Shown here piece by piece: positions 44,188 through 54,302 of a stretch of 64,000 nt of DNA. This DNA is from GCA-2693325 sp036343635 (GTDB lineage Bacteria > Latescibacterota > UBA2968 > UBA8231). The notes beneath the pieces were generated by a model that saw only the letters and a program-made list of their open reading frames with translations, had not been told where the DNA came from and did no database searches. The position numbers and the translations under genes were made by a program. The stretch covers positions 96,965-160,964 of the forward strand of contig JAYYVF010000067.1 in NCBI GenBank assembly GCA_036343635.1, given 5' to 3'. Every line of letters begins with the position of its first letter. Position 1 is the first letter of the stretch.

Positions 44188-45842
44188 CCAAATATTACAT
44201 CGTCATCATCACAAATATCTTTTTTTCCCCATTCCCAATTTACTCGACTCCGATTCACTTCGTGGACGTTACTAAATTCGCTGGGATAAATTTTAAAAAC
44301 AACTCTGGAAACGCGGAGAAACATTTTATAATTGAAACTCAATCTGCTGGAGGGAGCTTTGCAGATTTAACGGGAGACGGACGGCTAGATATTTTTCTAA
44401 CAAATGGCGTTTCAAATGACAGACAGGATGAGACTTCTGGGTCCGCTTTGTTTAGGAATGAGGGGGACGGAATGTTTATTAATTATACGGATCAAAGCCA
44501 TACCCGAATCCAAGGATGGACTATGGGTATGGCCATAGCTGATTATGACTCAGACGGAGATAGAGATCTATATGTGACACGTTGGGGCACAGATGTCCTG
44601 CTCAATAATAATGGCAGTGGGAGTTTCAACGAGACAACCAAACAAGCTGGATTAGGATCATCTTTATGGGGTATTGGTGCAGCCTTCGCAGATTATGATA
44701 AAGATGGTGACCTTGACCTATTTGTCGCAAATTATATCCACTTTGAGAAAAATGGTCCTCCTTTTTTCGACAAGACGTGTAAACATAACGGAGTTGATGC
44801 CGCCTGTGGACCAATAGGAGCTGAACCTGAACCAAATCTATTATATCAGAACGACGGTGAAGGACGCTTTACCGAAATAGGCCATTCAAATTCTATAAGT
44901 AAACGAAACTATTACAGCATGGGTGTTGCTTGGCTTGATTACAATAATGATGGGCATCAAGATATATACGTAGCAAATGACGGACACCCTAATTCGTTAT
45001 TTGAAAATAATGATGGTGTTTTTGTAGATAATGCATTGATTCAGTCCGTAGCCTATAGCGGCAATGGGAGACCTCAGGCTGGGATGGGTGTCGCTGTCGG
45101 CGATTATGACAATGATGGTTTTTTTGACTTGTTTGTAACGAACTTCGCACAAGACAACAACACGCTTTATGATAATAGCGGCAAAGGGTTCTTTTCAGAT
45201 GTTAGCGGTAAAGCGGGTTTGGCAGCTAGTAGTAGGCCTTTTATGGGTTGGGGAACGTTTTTCTTTGATGCCGACAAAGACGGCTGGGAGGATTTATTTA
45301 TCGCCAACGGACATCTGATGCCTGCCATAGACAACGCTGGCGTCTCTTTAAAATATCATCAGCGTAACCAGCTCTACCATAACACAAAAAACGGTACATT
45401 TGTGGATATTTCAAAACAATTAGGCCCAGGGTTTCAATCAGAGCAAGTTAGTCGCGGTGCCGCGTTCGGAGACTACGACAATGATGGTGATTTAGATATT
45501 TTAATATCCAACCTGGATTCAAAACCATCGTTACTACGAAACGAAACGAAATCAAATTACCACTGGGTATCGATTCAACTGCGCAGTGAGGGCCTAAATA
45601 CGGATGCAATTGGTGCCAAAATCAGAGTCAGTGATGGCGTAAGCTCGCAAATCCGTGAGGTAAGAACGGGCACAAGTTTTCAAGCGCAAAATGATATTCG
45701 CCAATATTTTGGACTAGGCACATCCACTAAGATCAATATCGAAATAATGTGGCCCGATGGTAAACAAAGTGAATTTAAACATGTGGGAGTGGACCGATTT
45801 CTAACAATCGATCATGAAAATCCTTCAATAAATGCGGAGTAA
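44184..45842 (+). CDS. FG-GAP/VCBS repeat protein with C-terminal ASPIC/UnbV domain (CRTAC1-type), copy 1
   Basis: The 552-residue product has a short signal sequence, then several FG-GAP-like beta-propeller repeats, each with a calcium-binding DxDxDGxxD loop (AIADYDSDGDRDLYVTRWG, AFADYDKDGDLDLFVANY, AVGDYDNDGFFDLFVTNF, AFGDYDNDGDLDILISN). The C-terminal 70 residues form an ASPIC/UnbV domain (AIGAKIRVSDGVSSQIREVR, FGLGTSTKINIEIMWPDGK). This is the secreted CRTAC1 family. It is fused by start-stop overlap to the preceding membrane glycosyltransferase, and a second copy closes the operon. Confidence 0.85.
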   Translation: MTKYYIVIITNIFFSPFPIYSTPIHFVDVTKFAGINFKNNSGNAEKHFIIETQSAGGSFADLTGDGRLDIFLTNGVSNDRQDETSGSALFRNEGDGMFINYTDQSHTRIQGWTMGMAIADYDSDGDRDLYVTRWGTDVLLNNNGSGSFNETTKQAGLGSSLWGIGAAFADYDKDGDLDLFVANYIHFEKNGPPFFDKTCKHNGVDAACGPIGAEPEPNLLYQNDGEGRFTEIGHSNSISKRNYYSMGVAWLDYNNDGHQDIYVANDGHPNSLFENNDGVFVDNALIQSVAYSGNGRPQAGMGVAVGDYDNDGFFDLFVTNFAQDNNTLYDNSGKGFFSDVSGKAGLAASSRPFMGWGTFFFDADKDGWEDLFIANGHLMPAIDNAGVSLKYHQRNQLYHNTKNGTFVDISKQLGPGFQSEQVSRGAAFGDYDNDGDLDILISNLDSKPSLLRNETKSNYHWVSIQLRSEGLNTDAIGAKIRVSDGVSSQIREVRTGTSFQAQNDIRQYFGLGTSTKINIEIMWPDGKQSEFKHVGVDRFLTIDHENPSINAE

Positions 45843-45844
45843 TT

Positions 45845-47218
45845 ATGTTTTTACTATATGTTTTTACAATTCCAATATTGATCATTTGTTGCAAATCAGA
45901 TGAACCCGAGTCAACAGATCTCGTTGGCTCAGCTAATATGGACCAAGTTTCTAGATCAAACGGCCAATATCCAAATTCACAGACCCTTTTTGAACAGGGG
46001 CGAACGTTACAGGCTCGAGCTGAGTTTGTTAGAGCTGAAGAAAAATATCGACAGGCATCAACACTAGAACCTCAAAATGCCCAATATCACTTTCGACTCG
46101 GAACGGTTCTACATGCACAAAGTCGGTACGGAGAAGCAAAAAATTCCCTATTAAAATCACTTTCTTTAAAAGTGGATTACGCTGCTCCAAGAATAGCACT
46201 GGCAAAACTGTTGTACGATATTGAAGGTAAAGTTGACACCGCCCAAATTCTACTCAGAGAAGCGATCTCTTTGGCTCCACAATCAGATGAAGCACGGTAT
46301 ACCCTTGGTCTGATATTTCTGCGCGAAGGGTCCCCAAGAAAAGCCATCGAAACTTTCTCTGATTTAGTAAAAAATGATTCGACAAATTCAAAAGCCAGAA
46401 TGCAATTAGGTTTTTCCTTTTTTCAAGCGAATCAATTGGACGAAGCAAAATTTGAACTAGATAAAGTTGCTGAGAGTTTTCCATATGAAGGTTCCATATA
46501 CAATGCCTTGGGGCAAATAAACATGAGGCTCGAAAATATTCCCACAGGTCGAGCATTTTTGGAACGAGCAAGAGCCCTGGAAGAAGAAGACACACAACTT
46601 CAACCACTCCGAGACACCTTAAGGCAATATCCAAATCATCCCCAAGCTTATTATAATCTGGCCACAATGTATGCTCGTTTCGGTAGATTGCGAATTTCGG
46701 CAGAGCATTTTAGTCAGGCTATTTCTTTGGATACTACCTACTCACCTGCTTATTTGGGCCTTGGTAATCTTTTCCAACGATTGGGGTCTACTCCAGAAAC
46801 GCGTACAGAATATGCCAAACGTGCTTTAGCATATTACTCTAAAGCACTAGCATTGAATCCAGCCTCTGCTGAAACACATAATAATTTGGGTTTAATGCTA
46901 CTTAATTCAGAGAACACGGGAAAAGCTCTTTCCCACTTCGAAAAGGCCGTAAACCTTCAACCCAATACAGGGTTTTACGTCGCTAATTTAGGTTTCGTAC
47001 AATACAAGCTCGGAAAACATGGAATAGCAATTGAGACCCTTAACAGAGCGTTAATGCTTGATTCAACGTTATATGCAGCGCACGAAACTCTCGGAGATAT
47101 AGCTTTATATAAAAAAGACATCGAAGTCGCATTAGGGCATTGGCAGGCAATTCCCGAGAAAAACATTCGGGGAAACCTCCGTAAGAAAATAGAAAATGCT
47201 CAGCAAACAAATCGTTAA
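45845..47218 (+). CDS. TPR lipoprotein
   Basis: The 457-residue product has an N-terminal hydrophobic segment ending IICC, a probable lipobox, and the rest consists of TPR units (EKYRQASTLEPQNAQYHFRL, EAKNSLLKSLSLKVDYAAPR, LSHFEKAVNLQPNTGFYV). It is likely a periplasmic or outer-membrane anchored scaffold. GGAG precedes the ATG at 45845, two bases after the CRTAC1-type stop. No enzyme motif is present. Position between two CRTAC1-type genes suggests that it works with them. Confidence 0.78.
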   Translation: MFLLYVFTIPILIICCKSDEPESTDLVGSANMDQVSRSNGQYPNSQTLFEQGRTLQARAEFVRAEEKYRQASTLEPQNAQYHFRLGTVLHAQSRYGEAKNSLLKSLSLKVDYAAPRIALAKLLYDIEGKVDTAQILLREAISLAPQSDEARYTLGLIFLREGSPRKAIETFSDLVKNDSTNSKARMQLGFSFFQANQLDEAKFELDKVAESFPYEGSIYNALGQINMRLENIPTGRAFLERARALEEEDTQLQPLRDTLRQYPNHPQAYYNLATMYARFGRLRISAEHFSQAISLDTTYSPAYLGLGNLFQRLGSTPETRTEYAKRALAYYSKALALNPASAETHNNLGLMLLNSENTGKALSHFEKAVNLQPNTGFYVANLGFVQYKLGKHGIAIETLNRALMLDSTLYAAHETLGDIALYKKDIEVALGHWQAIPEKNIRGNLRKKIENAQQTNR

Positions 47219-48740
47219 GTTTATTTTCGCAATCTGTGGATTATTTTTTTGTTTAATTTTATCAGGTTGCAGAGAGTCTGAGTCTTCTAAAACTCGCAAC
47301 ACACCTAACCCTCTATTGCAAAAAATCAGGCAGGCGCAGTCGTCGAGAGAATACCGTAAGGCCCTATCTATGATCGCGCTTGAGGAAAAACATAATCCTG
47401 GAATAACAGCTGAAATCTATTTTCTTAAAGGTAATATATATGCTTCTTTAAATTCGTTTGACGAAGCTTCTGTGGCATATACCCAGGCACTTCGAATTGA
47501 TTCGACCCATTCAGATAGCCGTAACAATCTGTCATTGCTACTGGCAGATCAAGGTCGGATACGTGATGCTATAGATCTACTCTCCGAACATACAGATGAC
47601 CCTGCGGCACTATTAAATATTGCTTTATTTCAAATTAAAGTAGGGAAGTATAATGAAGCCGAGAGAATGTTGCGTCAAGCCCTAAAATTTCAACCGAAAA
47701 ACCCAACTCTTTATCAACACATTGGATCCCTGCTACTTAAACAAGGAAGACAGCTTCAGGCCGAAAAAGCTATTTTCAAAGCATGGGACCTTGACTCTAC
47801 TCAAGTTGAATCAGCACGTTTGATGGGTCTATTATACCTAGATAAAGATGATCCAAACAGAGCAATTTTTTTCTTTAAACGCGCACTGTTAATCGATCCA
47901 AATCATCTCGATTCAAACTATAATTTGTCTATGGCTTTAGCCAAAGCTGGGTTAAAAATCGATTCCGAAATCGTTATGTCAAAATTCGAGCAACTATCAA
48001 ATCGTACTGCACGCATTGCTCAAATTCGCCGTCTTTTAGATGAACAACCGAATTCAACTGCACTAAGATTAGAGCTAGCCACCCATTACCTTCAATTGAA
48101 TAAAGTAGTTGAGGCTGAATATCAGTATCACGCGATCCTTGTAAAGGACTCATTACATATCGAATCACTAGTTAATTTAACTCGGATTTCGATACAACAA
48201 AATCGATTGGGCCATGCTCGCAATCTTTCCGAGCGCGGCATTCGTAATTCCCCTAACAAACGAGAAACTGCACCTTTGTATGCTTCACTCGGCTATCTTC
48301 GCTTAGTCAAAGGTGATCACGCAATTGCAGAAGATTTAATTCTCAAAGCCGTATCATATGATTCTACTTTATCAGAGGCATGGAATAATCTTGGAAATTT
48401 ATATCAACAAAAGAACAGATTAAGCATTGCTACAAATTATTTTGAGAAGGCTCTATCTATAGATTCTACAAATTCTTTAGCAGCTTATAATTTGGGCGTC
48501 ATTCACTATCAGTCAGGTTTAATGACGTTAGCAGCATCTCATTTCTATAAATCCTTGAAAGCCGATTCAACTTATTGGCGGGCTAAGTTAGCTCTTGGCA
48601 AAACCTATGAGAAAATGGATTCAATAAAAGCAGCCATTAGGTTTTATAATGCTGTGCAAAAACATCAACATATCGATCCTATTATGAGAAAATATGCTCA
48701 AGATCGAATATCATACATCCAAAGCAATATTCTACAATGA
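47196..48740 (+). CDS. TPR lipoprotein, second copy
   Basis: The 514-residue product has a signal peptide with lipobox LILSGC (Cys near residue 25), followed by TPR units (AYTQALRIDSTHSDSRNNL, AERMLRQALKFQPKNPTL, ATNYFEKALSIDSTNSLAAY). It overlaps the preceding gene by 23 bp, so its ATG at 47196 is read within the end of that gene, and its own stop overlaps the next ATG (ATGA). Repeats resemble those in the preceding protein and in the glycosyltransferase tail, so all three may form one solenoid family. Confidence 0.78.
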   Translation: MLSKQIVKFIFAICGLFFCLILSGCRESESSKTRNTPNPLLQKIRQAQSSREYRKALSMIALEEKHNPGITAEIYFLKGNIYASLNSFDEASVAYTQALRIDSTHSDSRNNLSLLLADQGRIRDAIDLLSEHTDDPAALLNIALFQIKVGKYNEAERMLRQALKFQPKNPTLYQHIGSLLLKQGRQLQAEKAIFKAWDLDSTQVESARLMGLLYLDKDDPNRAIFFFKRALLIDPNHLDSNYNLSMALAKAGLKIDSEIVMSKFEQLSNRTARIAQIRRLLDEQPNSTALRLELATHYLQLNKVVEAEYQYHAILVKDSLHIESLVNLTRISIQQNRLGHARNLSERGIRNSPNKRETAPLYASLGYLRLVKGDHAIAEDLILKAVSYDSTLSEAWNNLGNLYQQKNRLSIATNYFEKALSIDSTNSLAAYNLGVIHYQSGLMTLAASHFYKSLKADSTYWRAKLALGKTYEKMDSIKAAIRFYNAVQKHQHIDPIMRKYAQDRISYIQSNILQ

Positions 48741-50476
48741 AATTACCATTAATCATTACATGTTTGTTTTATTTATCTTGCTCCAATCAGTCACCTATTG
48801 AACAGACTCAAGTCTCCACCACCCCACTTGATGATCAGACCAGACCTCTTGTCCACTTCGTAGATGTTGCCAAAGAAGTAGGATTTATTTGGTCTCACCA
48901 TAATGGCGCTTCCGAAATGAAATTCTTTCCGGAAACAATGAGTGGCGGTGGCGCCCTTTTTGATGCTGACAACGACGGCGACTTAGATATATATGCTGTG
49001 GACGGAGGCAACCTAAAGGACCTGCCAAAAAATAGGCCGGGAAATGCGCTTTTCATAAACAAGCAAAATTCTTTTAAAGAGACAAGCGGTGCGTCAGGAG
49101 CGAATGACAAAGGTTACGGGATGGGTGTAAGTGTTGGTGATATAGATAATGACGGGGATGACGATTTATATGTTACAAACTTTGGTCCTAACGTTATGTA
49201 CGAAAATAATTCCGGGACTTTTATAAACATCAGTGTATACAGTAAAACAGATGATCCTCTATGGGGAGCAAGTGCTGCCTTTAGTGATTATGATCTAGAT
49301 GGTGACCTTGATCTTTATGTCACCAATTATGTACACTATGAGTTAAAAGATGCTTACAAAGATCACAAACCTTATCTGATGGATTATAATGATTCTGCTT
49401 ATAATTCCCCCAAAGGCTATCCACACCCGGCTAATTTTCAAGGCGCACCCGACAAACTATACATGAATAAAGGTGCTGGCTTGTTTGAAGATGTGACTAA
49501 AAGAGCTGGCATCTATAACAAATTTGGAAAAGGTTTGGGTGTCGCTTTTGCTGACTACAATATGGACGGATGGCCTGATATTTATGTGGCAAATGATGCT
49601 GTTCGAAATTTTTTATATCAAAATAAATGTAATGGTTCATTTAGTGAACAAGCTTCTCTTTCTGGTGTTGCGTATGGACAAGACGGTCAAATGGAGGCCG
49701 GAATGGGTGTTGACTGGGGAGATTATGACTTGGACGGCGATTTAGATTTGACGGTGACTAATTTTCAATCCGAGCCTAATAGCTTATATCGGTACGATAA
49801 CAATCATTTTTTCTCTATTGCGACTTTCAATTCAGGAATGGGTATGACCTCAATACCCTTCTTAGGATTTGGCACACATTTTCTGGATATAGAAAACGAT
49901 GGTGACTTAGATGTCTTTGTCGCAAATGGACACGTTTTAGACAATATTTCAACGCTAGAGCAAACCGGACAATATGCACAACGAAATCTTCTCTTTTTGA
50001 ATAACATAATTGAACATAATGAACCTACATTTGACGAAATCGGAGAATCAATCGGGTTTGCCTCTCCTTCAGTAAGTAGGGGTAGCGCTGTAGGAGATTA
50101 TGACTCCGATGGAGATGTTGACCTATTGGTATTCAATAGTGGAAATTACGCGCAGTTGCTAAAAAACGACGGCGGGAACATAGCAGGTCACTGGCTTTGG
50201 ATCCAATTAATTGGGAAAAATAGTAACCGATCTGCTATTGGCACCAACGTAACTTTATTCTCGAAAAACAAACGTCTGGTCCGCGAGGTCAGAGGAGACA
50301 AGTCATATTTATCTCATAGTGATTTACGCGTACATTTTGGACTTGGAAAAGAAAGCCTGATCGATTCCATATGCGTCAGGTGGGCTACTAAAAATCATTT
50401 CGAAGAATGCTATGGACCTATCGAGGCCAACAATCATATCGTCATCGAAGAATCCGTGGGTATTACAATTGATTAA
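48737..50476 (+). CDS. FG-GAP/VCBS repeat lipoprotein with C-terminal ASPIC/UnbV domain (CRTAC1-type), copy 2
   Basis: The 579-residue product starts with a lipoprotein signal (LIITCLFYLSCSNQS). The propeller repeats include ALFDADNDGDLDIYAVDGG, SVGDIDNDGDDDLYVTNFG, AFSDYDLDGDLDLYVTNYV and AVGDYDSDGDVDLLVFNSG, each with a calcium-type loop, and the UnbV domain (AIGTNVTLFSKNKRLVREVR, FGLGKESLIDSICVRW) closes the protein. It is a paralogue of the 44184 protein, about 30 residues longer and membrane-anchored. The gene ends one base from the end of the converging SGNH-hydrolase gene. Confidence 0.85.
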   Translation: MKLPLIITCLFYLSCSNQSPIEQTQVSTTPLDDQTRPLVHFVDVAKEVGFIWSHHNGASEMKFFPETMSGGGALFDADNDGDLDIYAVDGGNLKDLPKNRPGNALFINKQNSFKETSGASGANDKGYGMGVSVGDIDNDGDDDLYVTNFGPNVMYENNSGTFINISVYSKTDDPLWGASAAFSDYDLDGDLDLYVTNYVHYELKDAYKDHKPYLMDYNDSAYNSPKGYPHPANFQGAPDKLYMNKGAGLFEDVTKRAGIYNKFGKGLGVAFADYNMDGWPDIYVANDAVRNFLYQNKCNGSFSEQASLSGVAYGQDGQMEAGMGVDWGDYDLDGDLDLTVTNFQSEPNSLYRYDNNHFFSIATFNSGMGMTSIPFLGFGTHFLDIENDGDLDVFVANGHVLDNISTLEQTGQYAQRNLLFLNNIIEHNEPTFDEIGESIGFASPSVSRGSAVGDYDSDGDVDLLVFNSGNYAQLLKNDGGNIAGHWLWIQLIGKNSNRSAIGTNVTLFSKNKRLVREVRGDKSYLSHSDLRVHFGLGKESLIDSICVRWATKNHFEECYGPIEANNHIVIEESVGITID

Positions 50477-50477
50477 T

Positions 50478-52508
50478 TTACTTTTTTCTCTTGGCAAGAT
50501 TCTCTAACAATTGATTTCCGTAAGACCTTTGATCAACAAATATTGTAATTTCTCTTACGTACCTTTCAGCATCTACAATTCTACCTAATCGGGGCAACTC
50601 CTCACAAATAATCGACAATATATCATAAAAAAACAACCTTTTGACGTCGTCCGATTTTATTGCAAGCTCTATTTCGTGGATGCCGCTCTGTCCGAGCAGA
50701 TACTTGCAATATCCCCCAAAAAACATCTTAATACTAGGAGAGAAAAAATCTGATTGGGAGATCAGATTGAGCCTCGTTGGTATTAATTCTATCTGACCAC
50801 GTTCGACAGAATTTAGGCTTCTTCTTCCATCTAACTGAATACATCGTGCTGCGCGCAAACTGGCCCATATATCTCCCCATGGTGTATAAGGCTCTTCTAA
50901 TTGTGATGCCAGGTAATATTTACGAGCAAGCTCCCATTCCTCATTCGCAAACAGTTGATCTGCCGCACTGAGAGCAAGGCTCCGTCCACTACTACCACTC
51001 CTCCAGAATTGAAACCCCCTCCGTTCTCCGTCCGTCAACCTAAGCCAAAGAGAATCAGCTTTTTGCTCTAGTTTCCTCGCACGATCTTCATTACCTCTAT
51101 CCATCGGAGGCTCACTGAGCAATAAATGCATTTCAGTATACACAGCCATTCGCTCAAGAGCCAAGTCTCCATGAATTTTACGATACTCTTCATTTGACCG
51201 TAATTTTCCGTAGGAATTCATACCTGCAAAATTCATTTTTACCGCTCGGCTCCAACTACGAGCCAAAAGTAATTGGCCTGATCTGGAAGGATGAAGGTGA
51301 TCATCCATCAATTCCCAACCAATACCGGAAACAGGGCTGTATTCCCGGAAAATATTTTCAATGTCAACCAAACGTAATCCTACATCTTCTGACACTTCCT
51401 TCAAAGTCTTATTGATCGCTCTGTTTGCCCGCCATGGATATGGATCAGCATCTCTCGCACGCAAGTAATAGGAATGAGCCAAATCAGTTTCTCCCAAAAT
51501 TTCTAAAGCACGAGCATAATGAAATAGACTCCAAGCATGCTCTCCTGCAATATCAACAGCAGAAGCAAAATGAGATTTAGATATATCGGGAGCGATATTG
51601 AGGTTTTTCTCTCCTAAACTCATCTCATCGCTCCACAGGTTTATTCTATCCCCCGCAATCTCTGGCTCTATAAATGCTGGAGCAAAACCACGTTCATTGC
51701 TAGCTACAGTACAAACGATCAGGCCTACTCCCTTTTCTTTACATCTACTAGCTAACTCACGTATATTTCCTCTTAAGTTTTTAACGGCTTCTTTTCGCCT
51801 TAAATCTCCTGATTCAACAATGCCGGCATCTGACATCACATTCAACAATGCACGCGAATCTATAGATGGCTGACCACGCAATTTCTCAATTACAAAACGA
51901 AGAAATCCCGTCGTTCCAAGTTGCATTAGTTCATAGTAAATGGATTTAGCCAATAATGAATTGCCACCCGGACTTAGGGAAGCCGACCCATAAACACCAT
52001 AAATTTCATTATGACCCGCGTAAATAATAATAAATTGAGGATTTAGAGAGAGCGCATCTTGAACAACCCTGGTCACTGCAAAACTAGAAACAGCAGTAAT
52101 ACCGACATTGAATATTTCTACGTAATGCTCTGGGAAAATATCTGCTAACATAGAACGCGTGTACGCTGCAGCTGTGAGCCTACGAGGATGTGGATATCCC
52201 TGAACAGTAGACCCGCCAGCTATAACGACGCGTAATTTTTTTGAAGGAGACGGCTCTACATAGGGATGTGGCGCCATTCTCATACCAGCAACATTGACTC
52301 CAGAAAAAAAGCGACGCGCATATAGAGGATTAACCGTATTTAAGACTCGATCATCTAATACTGACAGCTCTTTGGAGAATGGTGGTGGCGCAAATTGATC
52401 TATCTGACGAAAAATAATTTCAATAATTACAACCGCTAGCAAACCAAAAGATATAGATAATAAAAGCCCAAGAATTCGAGATAACTTTGTAGAGAAAACA
52501 CGTTTCAC
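50478..52508 (-). CDS. Membrane-anchored SGNH/GDSL hydrolase-like protein
   Basis: The 676-residue product starts with GTG at 52508 and has one membrane helix at about residues 10-30. The catalytic domain has VVIAGGSTVQGYPHPRRL (GDS-like block with the nucleophile Ser), an IFNVGITAVSSFAV block II Gly, FIIIYAGHNEIYGVYG (block III Asn) and, about 235 residues later, DDHLHPSRSGQLLLARSW (block V Asp-x-x-His). The C-terminal 250 residues are helical and TPR-like. It could be an esterase or acetyl transfer enzyme on a surface glycan. It is downstream of the parvulin-type gene by 22 bp and probably co-transcribed. Confidence 0.78.
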   Translation of the reverse strand: MKRVFSTKLSRILGLLLSISFGLLAVVIIEIIFRQIDQFAPPPFSKELSVLDDRVLNTVNPLYARRFFSGVNVAGMRMAPHPYVEPSPSKKLRVVIAGGSTVQGYPHPRRLTAAAYTRSMLADIFPEHYVEIFNVGITAVSSFAVTRVVQDALSLNPQFIIIYAGHNEIYGVYGSASLSPGGNSLLAKSIYYELMQLGTTGFLRFVIEKLRGQPSIDSRALLNVMSDAGIVESGDLRRKEAVKNLRGNIRELASRCKEKGVGLIVCTVASNERGFAPAFIEPEIAGDRINLWSDEMSLGEKNLNIAPDISKSHFASAVDIAGEHAWSLFHYARALEILGETDLAHSYYLRARDADPYPWRANRAINKTLKEVSEDVGLRLVDIENIFREYSPVSGIGWELMDDHLHPSRSGQLLLARSWSRAVKMNFAGMNSYGKLRSNEEYRKIHGDLALERMAVYTEMHLLLSEPPMDRGNEDRARKLEQKADSLWLRLTDGERRGFQFWRSGSSGRSLALSAADQLFANEEWELARKYYLASQLEEPYTPWGDIWASLRAARCIQLDGRRSLNSVERGQIELIPTRLNLISQSDFFSPSIKMFFGGYCKYLLGQSGIHEIELAIKSDDVKRLFFYDILSIICEELPRLGRIVDAERYVREITIFVDQRSYGNQLLENLAKRKK

Positions 52509-52530
52509 TTTATCTTGAATTCCAATATTA

Positions 52531-54198
52531 CTACTGAGACTGGGTTTTGTAATATTTTTCTATATTAGAATCAAACCATTGAATCTTATTGTTGTTTTCC
52601 TCACGCAGAGAATCGAGATAACCAGAAAAAATTACCGATTCACGTTCTTCAGTAAGTTTAACACGAATCGGTCGTCTGACCTGCTTAAATGGGACAGGTG
52701 TTTTCTGATAAGCCTTCTCTAAACGAAAGACACTATAATAATCCTGTACAAGCATAGGTTCCTGAACAATACCAACCTGATCCTCATTGGCATCACCGAA
52801 AAAATCTCTATATGGTGATTGATATAAAGATTTAATGCTCACCCGACCACCATCTGTGAACATATGTCCGCCCAACGAATCTAATGTAGATCTTATCGAA
52901 TATTTTTTGGCGAGATCATTTAACGATTCGCCATCGTTAGCCCGTTTATAAATATCTTGAGCTAATGGTTTTTGTTCGACAAGGACCTCAGTCATTTCAA
53001 TGATTCCTGGTAATTTCTTGTAAGTATCCAAATATTTTTCATAATACTCCCTAACTTCTTTCTCTCCTACTTCTACCTTCCCCCGAACACGGTCAATTCT
53101 TAGTTGACCAATCATCAGCGTTCTCCGTCTCTTCTCTCCCCACTTAACAATACGAGGCAACTGATCTCTGTCTTGATCACGTCCCTCCAATGCAAACAAT
53201 GAATCTGGCAGAATCCATCTATAAATTTCTGTAACAACCGCTACGCTATCGGGAGGAAGAGCACCTTTCTTTATCTTACGAAGACCTCGGATCGCATCAC
53301 CAACCAAGATGCGTCCACCGGTATAAGTTATTAATGTATCAGCTACCTGTTGCTCATTAACTCCTCTGCGAAATAATCCACTTATTACAGAATTAACACG
53401 GTTTCTAAAATACACCAAATTACGAACCTCTGATAATGAATCAACAACAACCTCGCGGCGCTCAGTCCATTTTTTTCTCGTAAACTGCTTACTTATCATT
53501 CCGCGCATTGCCTCAAAACTTAAACGACGCTTTTTGAGTAATTTGACGACTTCAAACCCGTCTCTCGTCCTAATCGGATCACTAAAGTCCCCCTCCTCTA
53601 AGTGATACGTAGCCTCACGTAGCGACGGCACAACATCACCTTCGCCAAAAAATCCCCCTAGATTGCCCCCTTGATCAGCATCTTCAGCTTTGGACCTCTC
53701 CTTTGCTACTTCAGAAAAAGAGCGACCACGTTTTAATTCGTTTACCACGGCGACAGCATCTTCATAGTTTTCCGAAAGAATATGCGCCGGCCAAACTTCC
53801 CATCCCAAATTCATCTCATCGTATACAGCCTTTAATTCGCTTTCGGAAACAAATACCTGTGAATCGACAAATTCAACAGAAAGCTCCTTACTGAGGATCT
53901 GATTAATCTCGTCCGAAATTTTTTGGCGTAACTCGGACATTTGATCAATACCAATTTTTTTTGCTTCGCTGAGAAGTAACTCTCGATTAATTAAGGATTG
54001 TAAATATGCTCGCGTGGTAGAATCTCCTAAACTTTCGAATCGAAGATGTTCAGGTAAATTGCCAATAAATCGATCTAAATCCCTACCACTGATACTTTTT
54101 TCACCAACTTGCACTAATGGTTCATCAGATTTGTAACCCGATCCACACCCATGAAGAAACGAAACAAAAACCAAAAACAATAAAAATAAACCGCGCAT
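52531..54198 (-). CDS. PpiC/SurA-type peptidyl-prolyl isomerase lipoprotein
   Basis: The 555-residue product has a lipoprotein signal (LFLLFLVFVSFLHGC), a SurA-like helical N-domain (YLQSLINRELLLSEAKKIG) and a parvulin domain at about residues 125-225 with AHILSENYEDAVAVVNEL, GGNLGGFFGEGDVVPSLREA and DGFEVVKLLKKR. A second, degenerate parvulin-like segment with LGGHMFTDG occurs near residue 440. Such proteins assist outer-membrane or secreted protein folding. I used the ATG at 54198 because AGGGAGA lies upstream; longer starts lack one. It follows the type B gene set, so it may fold those barrels; this is inference. Confidence 0.85.
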   Translation of the reverse strand: MRGLFLLFLVFVSFLHGCGSGYKSDEPLVQVGEKSISGRDLDRFIGNLPEHLRFESLGDSTTRAYLQSLINRELLLSEAKKIGIDQMSELRQKISDEINQILSKELSVEFVDSQVFVSESELKAVYDEMNLGWEVWPAHILSENYEDAVAVVNELKRGRSFSEVAKERSKAEDADQGGNLGGFFGEGDVVPSLREATYHLEEGDFSDPIRTRDGFEVVKLLKKRRLSFEAMRGMISKQFTRKKWTERREVVVDSLSEVRNLVYFRNRVNSVISGLFRRGVNEQQVADTLITYTGGRILVGDAIRGLRKIKKGALPPDSVAVVTEIYRWILPDSLFALEGRDQDRDQLPRIVKWGEKRRRTLMIGQLRIDRVRGKVEVGEKEVREYYEKYLDTYKKLPGIIEMTEVLVEQKPLAQDIYKRANDGESLNDLAKKYSIRSTLDSLGGHMFTDGGRVSIKSLYQSPYRDFFGDANEDQVGIVQEPMLVQDYYSVFRLEKAYQKTPVPFKQVRRPIRVKLTEERESVIFSGYLDSLREENNNKIQWFDSNIEKYYKTQSQ

Positions 54199-54232
54199 AA
54201 AAATTCTCCCTAAATCCTTCAGACGCAAATAA

Positions 54233-54259
54233 CGCGACGCTGCAAAAAGCAACGTCGCG
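54233..54259 (-). terminator. Hairpin terminator downstream of the lipoprotein gene
   Basis: Arms CGCGACG (54233-54239) and CGTCGCG (54253-54259) pair perfectly, with an inner TGC/GCA after one mismatch and an AAAAA loop on the plus strand. On the minus strand TTATTTGCG follows, a short T-rich tract. It lies 44 bp beyond the lipoprotein stop and 35 bp before the start of the parvulin gene, so it likely separates two transcription units. Confidence 0.55.
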
Positions 54260-54302
54260 CCAGATAAATAAACTTAAACTTGAAATACAAAAATTCTACT
54301 TA

